From Halomonas borealis (GTDB taxonomy: Bacteria > Pseudomonadota > Gammaproteobacteria > Pseudomonadales > Halomonadaceae): a stretch of 64,000 nt of DNA. The DNA lies in assembly GCF_004798905.1 (NCBI RefSeq), contig NZ_SDMO01000014.1:18744-82743 (forward strand), read 5' to 3'. The stretch's first letter is position 1; each line of letters begins with the position of its first letter. Both the position numbers and the translations under genes were made by a program. The notes under the pieces were generated by a model. The model ran no database searches and was not told where the DNA came from. It worked only from the letters and a program-made list of their open reading frames with translations. Of the stretch, positions 26,852 to 37,942 are shown in pieces.

Positions 26852-27864
26852 CGCTCTAAGGACATCCCGGACAGGGCATCCACCAGCGTCTCGAGGCCAT
26901 GGATCGTGCGCATCGTCGCACTCATGGCGTGGGCATCCATCTCGATGATGTGGCCATTCCTGACCGCCGACATGTCGCGTGCCACGGGATCGTTGTGCAG
27001 GAACTCTCGTTTGGCCTCGACGCTGTCCGCCGCGTAACGACGGCGATCCATGGTGGCGATGACGATGATGTCCGGATCGGATCTGGCGATCGACTCCCAG
27101 CCGACGGTCGGCCATTCCTCATCGGATTCGATGACATTCTGGAGGCCGATCTTGTCCATAATGTAGCCTGGTGCGCCGAGCCTTCCAGCGACGTAGGGGG
27201 CCGATGATTCGTCGGGGGATGAGAACCAGAAGACCGCCGAAAGATTGTCGGGAAGGGACAATGATTCGGCCCGGGAAATGGCCTCATTCTCGCGGTCTTT
27301 AAGATCATTGATCAGGCTGTTTCCGGCATCCTTTACATCGAAGACGGTGGCCAGTTCCTGGATGCCCTTGTAGACCGAGTCGGTGGAGAAGGCGGCGGTA
27401 CGGGTGCCGTCGCCGCCGGTGGCATTGTCCTTGGTGTCGCAGTCGGCGGGCATGATGTAGGTGTCGATGCCGAGGTCATGGAACTGATCGCGGGTCGCCA
27501 CGCTTCCGGTGGGGCCGATGTGCCACTCATACTGGGCCGCGACAAGGTCTGGCCGCCTGTTGACCACCGCTTCGAAGCTTGGGTCATTGTCGGAAATTCG
27601 CTCGATATCGGCGTTGGTTTTCTGGAACTGTGGCAGCACCGGTGTGAACCAGACAGAGGTCCCGACGATGCGGTCGGCGAGCTCCAGTGCGTAGAGAATT
27701 TCGGTCGCCGACTGACCGACAGTGACGGTGCGATCGGGTGCGGCATCGACACGAATTTCGCGGCCACAATTCATCATCGTCAGCGGATAATGTGTCGCCT
27801 CCGCCACGGCGGATGACGCTGGAATGAGCGAGAGCACTGCGAGTAGTCTGCGAGCGAGAGTCAT
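26848..27864 (-). CDS. Class III periplasmic substrate-binding protein
   Basis: A 338-residue FecB/BtuF-like binding protein with a signal peptide (about 1-21, cleavage after AVA). Key segments are TVTVGQSATEILYALELADRIVG, the RRPDLVAAQYEW block and YIMDKIGLQNV. The base composition of about 27000-27850 is visibly more A/T-rich than its neighbours. The arrangement (binding protein, permease, ATPase beside cob genes) resembles P. aeruginosa PA2912-PA2914, a unit linked to zinc limitation. The operator at 28022 agrees with metal control. Substrate unproven. Confidence 0.85.
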   Translation of the reverse strand: MTLARRLLAVLSLIPASSAVAEATHYPLTMMNCGREIRVDAAPDRTVTVGQSATEILYALELADRIVGTSVWFTPVLPQFQKTNADIERISDNDPSFEAVVNRRPDLVAAQYEWHIGPTGSVATRDQFHDLGIDTYIMPADCDTKDNATGGDGTRTAAFSTDSVYKGIQELATVFDVKDAGNSLINDLKDRENEAISRAESLSLPDNLSAVFWFSSPDESSAPYVAGRLGAPGYIMDKIGLQNVIESDEEWPTVGWESIARSDPDIIVIATMDRRRYAADSVEAKREFLHNDPVARDMSAVRNGHIIEMDAHAMSATMRTIHGLETLVDALSGMSLER

Positions 27865-28021
27865 GCGTCGGTGTCCAGGTGGGGAGGGGAAGAGGCCGAC
27901 CGGCGACGGGAGATTGCCACGAGTTTCGTGGCGTTTTCCACTCCCATCGACGCCCGTGTCGATACCTGCATCAACGAGAGGCCGGTAGCCTGCGCGGGAG
28001 GCTTTTCCGTGGAAAGATATA

Positions 28022-28039
28022 GTTATGTTATAACGTAAC
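28022..28039. promoter_or_regulatory. Palindromic Zur-like operator
   Basis: GTTATGTTATAACGTAAC, two 9-bp halves with a single mismatch, covers the -10 hexamer of the leftward ABC promoter. The GTTAT/ATAAC halves are similar to zinc-uptake-regulator boxes of gammaproteobacteria. Assignment to Zur is inference. Confidence 0.5.
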
Positions 28040-28054
28040 AAAAATATCTGACAA
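28027..28054 (-). promoter_or_regulatory. Promoter of the FecBCD-type importer
   Basis: On the minus strand TTGTCA (28049-28054), 16 bp, TATAAC (28027-28032). The leader to the first ATG is about 155 nt. Confidence 0.65.
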
Positions 28055-28092
28055 GGGGGTTGCTCGCCGGCGCCGGTCGAGTGCGCGGGCAA

Positions 28093-28122
28093 TTGCGTGG
28101 GGTAGGGCCGGTCCATTACGAT
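28093..28122 (+). promoter_or_regulatory. Possible promoter ahead of riboswitch 3
   Basis: TTGCGT (28093-28098), 18 bp, TACGAT (28117-28122), about 15 bp before the aptamer. A weak match, unlike the TTGACG/TAGCTT pair of the other two units. Confidence 0.4.
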
Positions 28123-28136
28123 AGCCCTCCGAAGAC

Positions 28137-28332
28137 AGGTGCCCCTGAGGTCCAGGGGATAATCGGGAAGTCTGGTAAGGCCACGGCCGATCCCAGCGCT
28201 GCCCCCGCAACGGTAATGAAGCGCGATCCGCGATGACCACTGGCGACATGCCGGGAAGGTGCGGATCACGGCACGACGCCCACGGCCATGCCCCGGCGAG
28301 TGCCCCTTCTGAGCCCGGAGACCGGCCTGTCA
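28137..28332 (+). promoter_or_regulatory. Cobalamin riboswitch 3
   Basis: Blocks in order: AGGTGCCCCTGAGG, AATCGGGAAGTCTGGT, GCGCTGCCCCCGCAACGGTAATG, CCACTGGCGACATG, CCGGGAAGG and TGAGCCCGGAGACCGGCCTG. It precedes the chelatase-to-cobJ unit by about 135 bp. Confidence 0.96.
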
Positions 28333-28467
28333 CGTCGAGTCATTCCATGCCGGTGCGGTGGGCACCGAGAGGATCAACATGCCCGTGTTTGTCGATTCCC
28401 CCTCCCGGCGGAGCCTCCGCCGTGGTGCGCGTCCCGCGTCCGTCTGCCGTATCCCGGCCGTGACGCC

Positions 28468-30243
28468 ATGACCGCCGTTCCCGAATTTCCCTTCGTCGCG
28501 GTCGTCGGCCAGCCGGCGCTCAAGACCGCGCTGCTGCTCAGCGTCATCGATCCGCGCCTCGGCGGCGTGCTGATCAGCGGCCCCAAGGGCAGTGCCAAGT
28601 CGACCCTGGCCCGGGCCCTGGCGGCGATCCTGCCGTGTGATGCCGAAGGGCGGCGCCCGTCGCTGGTGCCCCTGCCGCTGGGTGCCAGCGAGGAGCGCCT
28701 GACCGGCAGCCTGGACTTGCAGCGGGTGCTCGCCGACAGCGAGGCGCGTTTCCAGGAGGGCCTGCTGGCCCGCGCCCACGGCGGCCTGTTGTACGTCGAC
28801 GAGGTCAACCTGCTGCCGGATGCGCTGGTCGACCTGCTGCTCGACGTGGCCGCTAGCGGCGTCAACCGCGTCGAGCGCGACGGCTTGAGTCATGCCCACC
28901 CGGCGCGCTTCAGCCTGATCGGCACCATGAATCCCGACGAGGGCGAGCTGCGCCCGCAGCTGCTCGACCGCTTCGGCCTGTGCGTCGAACAGGCCGCGAT
29001 CCCCGGCGTGGCCGAGCGCGTGGCGATCCTGCGCCAGCGCGAGGCCTTCGACCGGGATCCGTGCGCCTTCGTCGACGCCCACGAGGCCGAGCAGGCAACG
29101 CTGGCCCGAGGCCTGGCCGAGGCCCGCGAGCGGCTGGCCGAGATCGTCGCCGACGACCGGGTCTACGAGCGCATCGCCGAGCGCAGTCAGGCCGCCGGGG
29201 TCGAGGGCCTGCGCGCGGACGTCACCTGGCACCGCGCCGCCCGGGCTCATGCGGCGTGGCGGGGCGCGACACGCGTCGAGCGCCAGGACCTGGACGCCGT
29301 CGAGCCCTGGGTGCTCGCCCATCGCCGCACCGTCGTGCCCGAAACGCCCGACCGGGGCGATCCGCCCGCGTCCGGCGATGGCGGCGGCTCTAGCCGGCAG
29401 GGTTCCGGGCGCGAGCCTCAGGGCGGCGCCCCGCAGGCACCGGCCTCCGGTAGCGCGAAGGAGCCAGAGCCGCAGGGTCAGTGGGGTGCCATGCCGCCGG
29501 TGGCGCAGTCGAGCGTCGCTACGTCGATGCCGTCGCTACCCGATGGCACGGTCGCTCCCACGACGCCCAAACCGTCGCCGTCTTCCTCCGCCAGCCATCG
29601 CCCAGGCCGTCAGGCGGGTCGCCGCCGGGATCGTCGGAAGGCCGAGTCCGCCGCTCCCGCGCCGCGCCCGGACTGGTTCGCCACCCTGGTCGAGCATCGC
29701 GGCCGTCGGCCCTGGCGTCGCCTGTGCTATCGCCGTCCGCGCAGTGGCCAGCCGATGCTGCACCTGGTGCTGCTGGATACCTCCGCCTCGACCCTTGGCC
29801 GGCGCCTGCTGGGCCGGGCCAAGGGCGCGGTCGACGCGCTGGCGCGCCGGGCCTACGCCGCCCGTGAGCAGATCGCGGTGCTGGGCTTCGGCAACGACGG
29901 TATCGAGACCCTGCAGCCCCGGCGTCGCGCGCCTAAGAACCTGTTCGAGCGGCTCGACGCCGTGTCCGGTGGCGGCGGCACGCCGCTGCGCGAGGCCGTG
30001 TGCCACGCCGCGCAGCTGGTCCGCCGCTGGCGTCGCCAGGACGCCGGCCTGCACGTGCGCACCTACCTGATCACCGACGGCCGCACCCGCCAGCCGCTGA
30101 GCGGCCTGCCGCCGCTCGGCGACTGCGTGGTCGTCGATACCGAATCCGTCGCCGTGAAGCGCGGCCACGGCCGCGACATCGCCCGAGCCTTGGGCGCCGA
30201 TTACCGGCCGCTGGCCGGCCTGGAGGCCGGGGCATGGGCATGA
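28468..30243 (+). CDS. ChlI/ChlD-like chelatase ATPase with C-terminal VWA domain
   Basis: A 591-residue fusion. The N-terminal AAA+ domain (about 1-290) has Walker A GPKGSAKST, Walker B LLYVDEVNLL and the ATPase arginine segment RPQLLDRFG. A low-complexity Pro/Ser/Gly linker (about 295-390) follows, then a von Willebrand A domain (about 430-590) with MIDAS motif DTSAS and TDGRT. Magnesium-chelatase-type ATPases accompany CobN in bacteria lacking the dedicated cobaltochelatase subunits CobS and CobT (here absent), so this probably powers cobalt insertion. First gene behind riboswitch 3. Confidence 0.88.
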   Translation: MTAVPEFPFVAVVGQPALKTALLLSVIDPRLGGVLISGPKGSAKSTLARALAAILPCDAEGRRPSLVPLPLGASEERLTGSLDLQRVLADSEARFQEGLLARAHGGLLYVDEVNLLPDALVDLLLDVAASGVNRVERDGLSHAHPARFSLIGTMNPDEGELRPQLLDRFGLCVEQAAIPGVAERVAILRQREAFDRDPCAFVDAHEAEQATLARGLAEARERLAEIVADDRVYERIAERSQAAGVEGLRADVTWHRAARAHAAWRGATRVERQDLDAVEPWVLAHRRTVVPETPDRGDPPASGDGGGSSRQGSGREPQGGAPQAPASGSAKEPEPQGQWGAMPPVAQSSVATSMPSLPDGTVAPTTPKPSPSSSASHRPGRQAGRRRDRRKAESAAPAPRPDWFATLVEHRGRRPWRRLCYRRPRSGQPMLHLVLLDTSASTLGRRLLGRAKGAVDALARRAYAAREQIAVLGFGNDGIETLQPRRRAPKNLFERLDAVSGGGGTPLREAVCHAAQLVRRWRRQDAGLHVRTYLITDGRTRQPLSGLPPLGDCVVVDTESVAVKRGHGRDIARALGADYRPLAGLEAGAWA

Positions 30244-31666
30244 ACGTCAAGAAAGCGAAGGCGATGCGCGAGCACGCCGCCGCCATCAGCTGCCCGGCGG
30301 TATTCATCGCCGCCCCGGCCTCGGGCCAGGGCAAGACCACCGTGACCTCGGCGCTGGCGCGGATGCTGTGCCGCCAAGGCAGGGTGGTGCGGGTGTTCAA
30401 GACCGGCCCGGACTACCTGGACCCGCGGGTGCTGGCCCAGGCCTCCGGCCAGCCGGTGGACCAGCTCGACCTGTGGATGGCCGGCGAGGCCTACTGCCGC
30501 CAGCGGCTGTTCGAGGCCGCCCGGGAGGCCGATCTGATCCTGGTCGAGGGCGCCATGGGGCTGTTCGACGGCGAGCCCTCTAGCGCCGATCTCGCCGCGC
30601 TGTTCGGCCTGCCGATGGTGATCGTGATGGACGTCAAGGGCATGGCCCAGACCGCAGCGGCGCTGGTGGCCGGCCTGGCCGGCTTCCGCGATGACGTGCG
30701 CATCGCCGGGCTGATCGCCAACGCTTGCGGCTCGGCCCGTCATCGCGAACTGATCGAGGGCGCGCTGCCGGCGACCGTGCCGCTGCTGGCGGCGATGCCC
30801 CGCGATCCGGCCCTGGCGCTGCCCGAGCGCCACCTGGGGCTGGTCCAGGCCGAGGAGATCCGCGACGACCTGGAGGCTCGTTTCGACGCCGGTGCCGAGG
30901 CGCTGGCCGCCGAGGGCCTGGCGGAAGCGCTGCTAACACTGCCGCCGGTGGTCTTCACCCCGACGCCCAGCGAGGCTGTCTCGCCGCCGGCCTGGCTGGC
31001 CGGCCGCACCATCGCCGTGGCGCGGGACGCCGCCTTCAGCTTCGTCTACCAGGCCAACCTGGACCTGCTCGAGCGCATGGGCGCGACGCTGCGTGTCTTT
31101 TCTCCGTTGGCCGATACGAGCCTGCCGGACTGCGACGCCCTGTGGCTGCCGGGCGGCTATCCGGAGCTGCACGTCGAAGGCCTGGCCGCCAACGCCGGGA
31201 TGCGCGACGCCCTGCGCCGCGCCTTCGAGGGCGATCTGCCGATCCTCGCCGAGTGCGGCGGGCTGCTCTACTGCCTGGAGACCCTGGCCGATCAGGACGG
31301 CGAGACCCACGCCATGCTGGGGCTATTGCCCGGCGACGGCACGATGCGCGGGCGGCGCGGCTGCCAGGGCATGCAGACCGCCGACCTGCCCGAGGGGCCG
31401 GTGCGCGGCCATGCCCATCATCGCTCTCAGGCCAGCGGCACGCCGGAGCCCATCGCCTATTGCCGCCGCCAACGCCATCCCGCGCCGGGCGAGGCGATCT
31501 ATCGCGCGCGAGGCCTGACGGCGTCCTACCTGCACCTGTTCTTCCCCGACAACCCCGCCGCCGTGGCCCGCCTGTTCGGCGCGGTCGCGGCCGCTGACGA
31601 TTCGTCTTTTTCTTCCGACGCTCCGCCGAGCGATCTGACCCTCGATCAGCCAAAGGAATGCCACGC

Positions 31667-31670
<4 letters not shown>
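30234..31670 (+). CDS. cobB: Hydrogenobyrinic acid a,c-diamide synthase
   Basis: CobB/CbiA (478 aa) amidates the a and c acetate side chains with glutamine and ATP. The N-terminal P-loop region is APASGQGKTTVTSALARMLC, followed by KTGPDYLDPRVL and VEGAMGLFDG. The C-terminal class I glutaminase has LPGGYPELH and the nucleophile cysteine in AECGGLLYC. MGMNVKK is used as start; the ATG two codons later is equally possible. It overlaps the chelatase by 10 bp. Confidence 0.95.
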
Positions 31671-32766
<1,096 letters not shown>

Positions 32767-32767
<1 letters not shown>

Positions 32768-35700
32768 TGCACCTGTTCGCCGCCAAGCCCGGAGGCTTCG
32801 TCGACGAGGAAGGTATCGTCGACCTGCAGCAGAGCCCGGCCGAGGTCGTGATTCTGTCCGCCGCCGACAGCAGCCTGTCGGCGCTGGCCCAGGCGGCCGA
32901 GCGGCTGGGCGACGCCTATCCTACGGTGCGCCTGGCCAACTGGATGAACCTGGTCAAGCCGGCCGCCTATGACCTCTACGAGGATCGGGTGCTGGAGCAC
33001 GCCCGGGTGGTGATCGTCTCGCTGCTCGGCGGCAGCGCCTACTGGCAGTACGGCCATGAGCGCCTGCTGGCCTGGGCGGCGGCGGACCTGACGCGGCGGC
33101 TGATCCTGGTGCCGGGCTGCGATGCCGCGGACGACGCCCTACTGGAGGCGTCCAGCGTGGCGTTCGAATCGGCGCATCGCGTATGGCGTTACCTGCGCGA
33201 GGGCGGCGCCGACAACGCCGAGCAGCTGCTGCGCTGTGTCGGGGCCGAATGCATGGAGATGCCGCTCGACTGGCGTGAGCCGCGGGCGATTCCTCCCGCC
33301 TTGATCTATCTCTCCAAGGCGTCCGACCCCGCGCCTGCCAAGGCGCCTGGCGCCTCGCTTTCACCAGCGTCCGACCCCGCGCCTACCAAGGCACCCGTCC
33401 CCGCGCCGAGGAGTAGGCAGGACGCGACGCTGGCGGACTGGGAGGCACAGCGCGATCCAGCGCGGCCCGTCTGCTTGCTGCTGTTCTATCGCAGCCATCT
33501 GCAGGGGGCGAATACCGCGGTGCCGGACGGTCTGATCGCAGCGCTCGAGGCCGCGGGCCTGGCGCCGCTGGCGGTGGCGGTGGCCTCGTTGAAGGAAGAC
33601 GCCTGCGTGGCCTTCGTGAATCACCTGCTCGAGCTCACCGGCGCTGGGCTGGTGGTCAACACCACCGGCTTCTCGGTCAACCGCGAGCCCGACGAGGGCG
33701 GTATCGACGGCGGTGCGCTCGGTGAAGGCGGGGATGACGCGCTGGACGGCATGTTCGTCGGCCGTCCGGTGGTGCTGCAGGCGATACTGGCCAGCAGTCC
33801 CGAGGACGACTGGCGCGACAAGGCCGCCGGCCTGCACAGCCGCGACGTGGCCATGCAGGTGGTGCTGCCGGAGATGGATGGGCGCGTCATCACCCGGGCG
33901 GTGGGCTTCAAGGCCGAGGCTCACTACAGCGAGCGCTGCCAGCTGTCGGTGACTCGCCATGAGCTGCATCCCGAGCGTGCCGCCTTCGTCGCCGCCCTGG
34001 CCCGGCGCTACGCGTGGCTGCGCCACACCGCCAACGCCGACAAGCGCCTGGCGCTGGTGCTGGCCAACTATCCCACGCGGGACGGCCGCATCGGCAACGG
34101 CGTCGGCCTCGACACCCCGGCCTCCACCGTCAACCTGCTGCGTGCCCTCGAGGACGCCGGCTATCCGCTGGCGGACCTGCCTGAGGACGGCAATGAGCTG
34201 ATCCGCCGGTTGCAGGGCAGCGTGACCAACGACCCGCAGTCGCTCGCCTGGCGCGGCAGCTGGCAGAGCATTGGCGTCGACGATTACCTGGCCTGGTTCC
34301 GCACCCTGCCGGAGTCCCTGCAGCAGGCGGTCTGGCGGCGCTGGGGCGCCCCCGAGGACGATCCCAAGCATCGCCAGGGAAGGCTTGGGATCGCCGGCAT
34401 CCGCCTCGGCGAGACCTTCGTCGGCATCCAGCCGGCTCGCGACGTTGAAGCTGGCCCGGACGCCGATCCGATTCGCAGCTACCACGACACCGAGCTGGTG
34501 CCGCCCCACAGCTACCTGGCCTTTTATCTGTGGCTGCGCGAGCACTACCGGGTGGACGCGGTGATCCACGTCGGCAAGCACGGCAACCTGGAATGGCTGC
34601 CCGGCAAGAGCACCGCGCTGTCGGCCGAGTGCTGGCCGGATGTCGCTTTGGGGCCGCTGCCGCACTTCTACCCATTCATCGTCAACGACCCGGGCGAGGG
34701 CGCCCAGGCCAAGCGCCGCAGCCAAGCGGTGATCATCGATCACCTGATGCCGCCGCTGGCCCGGGCCGAGCTCTACGGCGAGCTGGCCGAGCTCGAGTCG
34801 CTGACCGACGAGTACTATCAGGCGCTGGGCATGGACCCGCGCCGTGAGGCGCTGCTGCGCGAGCGCATCCTCGAGCACCTCAAGCGCACCGGCATCGACG
34901 CCGAGCTTGGCCAGTCGGCGGTCAACGCCGATGACGCCTGCCAGGGCGACGACGGGCGCCTGCTGAACGAGCTCGACACCTTCCTCTGCGATATCAAGGA
35001 GGCTCAGATCCGCCACGGCCTGCACGTGCTCGGCACCCTGCCGCCGGCGGAAAAGCGGGCCGCGACCCTGGTCGCCATCCTGCGGCTGCCGAGAGGCGAT
35101 ACGCCGACGCAGCAGGGCCTGCTGCACGCCCTGACCGATGATCTGGGGCTGCGCGAGCCGGGCGTCACGGATGAGGAGGGCGCGCGCTTCGATCCGCTGG
35201 CCGCCGGCGCCGAGCCCTGGACGGGGCCGCGACCGTCGGCCTTGAGTGACTTGGACGCGCTGAGCGAGGCGCCCTGGCGCAGCGCCGCCGACACCCGCGA
35301 GCGGCTCGAGAGGCTGGCCGAGCGGCTGGTCGAAGCGTTCGTGCTGGAAGACGGCGATCTCGAGTCGCTGGCCCGTGACTGGCCGGCTACCGCGGCGCTG
35401 TGTCGCCACGCCCGCGACGGCCTGTGGGCCGCCATGCGCCACGGCGCCGAGCGCGAGCTCGGCGCGCTGCTCGACGGCCTCGCGGGGCTTGCCGTGCCGC
35501 CGGGGCCGAGCGGGGCGCCCAGCCGCGGCCGCCTCGACGTGCTGCCCACCGGGCGCAATTTCTTCAGCGTCGACAACCGCGCCGTGCCGTCGTCCGCCGC
35601 CTGGTCGCTGGGCGAGGCCTCGGCCCAGGCCTTCGTCGAGCGCTACCTGCAGGATCACGGCGATTACCCGCGCCGGCTGGGGCTGTCGATCTGGGGCACC

Positions 35701-36759
35701 GCCACCATGCGCACCGGCGGCGACGACATCGCCCAGGCCCTGGCGCTGATGGGCGTGCGGCCGATCTGGTCGCTGGGCTCCCAGCGGGTGGTCGACGTGG
35801 AGGTGATTCCCAGCATGCTGCTGGGCCGGCCGCGGGTGGACGTCACCCTGCGGGTGTCCGGCTTCTTCCGCGACGCCTTCCCCCACGTCATCCGGCTCTT
35901 CGACGCCGCGGTGCGCGCGGTGGCCGACTATCACGAGCCGGGCGACGGCAACACCATCCGCGCCGCGGTCGAGGCGCGTCGCGGCGAGCTGGAGGCCTCC
36001 GGGCTTTCCCCCGAGGCCGCCGAGCAAGAGGCCGGCTACCGGGTGTTCGGCAGCCGGCCCGGCGAGTACGGCACCGGCCTGGATCGGCTGGTCGACAGCC
36101 GCGGCTGGGACGACGCCGACGAGCTGGCCGAGGCCTATCTCGCGGCCGGCGCCTACGCCTACGGCCAGTTCCCCGAGTCCGGCGCCGCCGCGCGACGGGC
36201 GTTCGCACACCGGATCGAGGGGCTTGAGGCGGTGCTGCACAACCAGGACAACCGCGAGCACGACATCCTCGACTCCAGCACCTACTACGCCTTCCAGGGT
36301 GGCATGGCCAACGCCGGCCGCGCCCTGGGAGGCGCGGCGCCGGCCGTCTACCACGCCGACCATGCCAACCCGGCGCGGCCGCGTATCCGCACCCTGCAGG
36401 AAGAGATCACGCGGGTGGTGCGCTCCCGTGTGCTCAATCCCAAGTGGATCGAGGCCATGCGCGAGCACGGCTACAAGGGTGCCTTCGAGATGGCGGCCAC
36501 CGTGGACTACCTGTTCGCCTATGACGCCACCACCGACCTGGTGCCCGACCACCAGTACGCCCAGGTGAGCGATGCCCTGGTGTTCGACGAGGCCAACCAG
36601 CGCTTCCTGCGCGAGCACAACGCCGCGGCGCTGGAGGAGATGGCCGAGCGGTTGCTCGAGGCCGCCCAGCGTGGCCTGTGGCAGGACGCCGGCGAGCGCG
36701 GCGAGGCCCTGCAGGACCTGCTGCTCGAGTTCGACGAGCGACGGGAGGGCGCCTCTTGA
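32767..36759 (+). CDS. cobN: Cobaltochelatase large subunit
   Basis: CobN (1330 aa) binds hydrogenobyrinate a,c-diamide and cobalt in the late-insertion aerobic pathway. Recognised by DAVIHVGKHGNLEWLPGKS, HFYPFIVNDPGEGAQAKRR, the LSIWGTATMRTGGDDIAQALALMGVRP block, VTLRVSGFFRDAFPH and the closing HNQDNREHDILDSSTYYAFQGGMA. Length is close to other CobN proteins (about 1250-1300). An Ala/Pro linker near residues 185-216 contains a 16-residue tandem duplication. ATP hydrolysis is presumably supplied by the ChlID-like protein two genes upstream of cobW. Confidence 0.97.
33319..33414 (+). repeat. 48-bp tandem duplication inside cobN
   Basis: Units at 33319-33366 and 33367-33414; the first 30 bases agree at 27 positions (GCGTCCGACCCCGCGCC start in both). 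It encodes SDPAPAKAP / SDPAPTKAP in a Pro/Ala-rich linker and stays in frame. Confidence 0.85.
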
Positions 36760-37940
36760 GTGGCTTGCCACAGGTTCGCGGCTGGTGCCCCGGCGCCTGG
36801 CGGCCCATGGCCACCGGCGACGGCCTGCTGGTGCGCGTGCGCCCGCCGCTGGGCCGGCTCACCCGGGCCGGGATGCTGGCGCTGTGCGAGGCCGCCGAGA
36901 CCTGGGGCAGCGGCCTGATCGAGCTGACCCGCCGCGCCAACCTGCAGCTGCGTGGCGTGAGCGAGGCCGGCTGGCCCGACCTGATGGCGTTTCTGGTCGA
37001 GCACGGCCTGGTGGCTCCGGACGCCGAGGGCGAGCGCCGCCCGGCGTTGCTGCTGGCCCCGGACTGGCGCGACGGCGATGCCACCGTCGCGGCGGCGCGC
37101 CTGCTGGAACATCGCATGGCCGACTGGCCGGATCTGCCGGGTAAGTGGGGCCTGGCACTGGATGCCGGCCCGGCGCCGATGCTGCGCGAAGTGCCCGCCG
37201 ACCTGCGCCTGGAGCGCTCGCATGAGGGCGGCCTGTTGGTGCGGGCCGACGGGCGCGAGCGGGGCACGCCGGTCGCCGACGTCGAGGCCGCTGTCGCGCT
37301 GATGACGCGGCTGGCGCGCTGGTTCGTCGACGAGGGCGGCCACGCGGCCGGGCGAATGCGTCGCTTCGAGACGCCGCTACCGGCGTGGGCGCCGGCCGAT
37401 ACCTCGCCGGCGGAAGCGCCCGACAACGTCTCGGGCCTGACGCCGGGGCCGCATCTGCATGGCCGGGTGGTGGGGCTGCCCTTCGGTCGGGCGCCGGCCG
37501 CGACGCTGCTCTCTTTATTCTCCCCCGAGGGCATCACTGGAGTGCGCGTGACGCCCTGGCGGAGCCTGCTGCTGGAGGGCGAGCCCTCGGATAAGGGCGA
37601 GGCCACGCTGGATGACGGGTTGATCCATGATCCACGCGATCCGCGCCTGACCATGGACGCCTGCCCCGGGGCGCCGTTCTGTGCCCAGGCCAGCGTGGCG
37701 ACGCAGGCGCTGGCCGAGCGGTTGAGAGAGCAGCTGGCCGCGCGCCGGGGTGAGAGCGCCGGCCGCCTGCATCTTTCCGGCTGCGCCAAGGGCTGCGCCC
37801 GCAGCCGACCGGCCGAGGCCTGCCTGACGGGGCGCGATGGCCGCTATGACCTGATCCTGGGCGGACGCGCCGACGACACGCCGGTCGCGACCGGTCTCAG
37901 CGAAGCCGAGGCACTGTCGGCGCTAGAGGAGAAGAAATAG
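36756..37940 (+). CDS. cobG: Precorrin-3B synthase
   Basis: CobG (394 aa), a sirohaem/4Fe-4S-type mono-oxygenase of the nitrite/sulfite-reductase fold that hydroxylates precorrin-3A using O2, the oxygen-requiring step. Fe-S/sirohaem cysteines appear as MDACPGAPFCAQ and HLSGCAKGCAR near the C-terminus; the N-terminal half has the GDGLLVRVRPPLGRL ferredoxin-like domain. No ATG fits, so the TTG that overlaps the cobN stop (TTGA), with GGGAGG upstream, is used. A TTG three codons later is possible. Confidence 0.93.
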   Translation: MSGLPQVRGWCPGAWRPMATGDGLLVRVRPPLGRLTRAGMLALCEAAETWGSGLIELTRRANLQLRGVSEAGWPDLMAFLVEHGLVAPDAEGERRPALLLAPDWRDGDATVAAARLLEHRMADWPDLPGKWGLALDAGPAPMLREVPADLRLERSHEGGLLVRADGRERGTPVADVEAAVALMTRLARWFVDEGGHAAGRMRRFETPLPAWAPADTSPAEAPDNVSGLTPGPHLHGRVVGLPFGRAPAATLLSLFSPEGITGVRVTPWRSLLLEGEPSDKGEATLDDGLIHDPRDPRLTMDACPGAPFCAQASVATQALAERLREQLAARRGESAGRLHLSGCAKGCARSRPAEACLTGRDGRYDLILGGRADDTPVATGLSEAEALSALEEKK

Positions 37941-37942
37941 GG

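Noticed and set aside
33361..36771. Very long open frame antisense to cobN
   Set aside because: High third-position GC creates stop-free mirror frames; the product is Gly/His/Gln/Arg-rich with no domain, while the plus strand encodes a full CobN.
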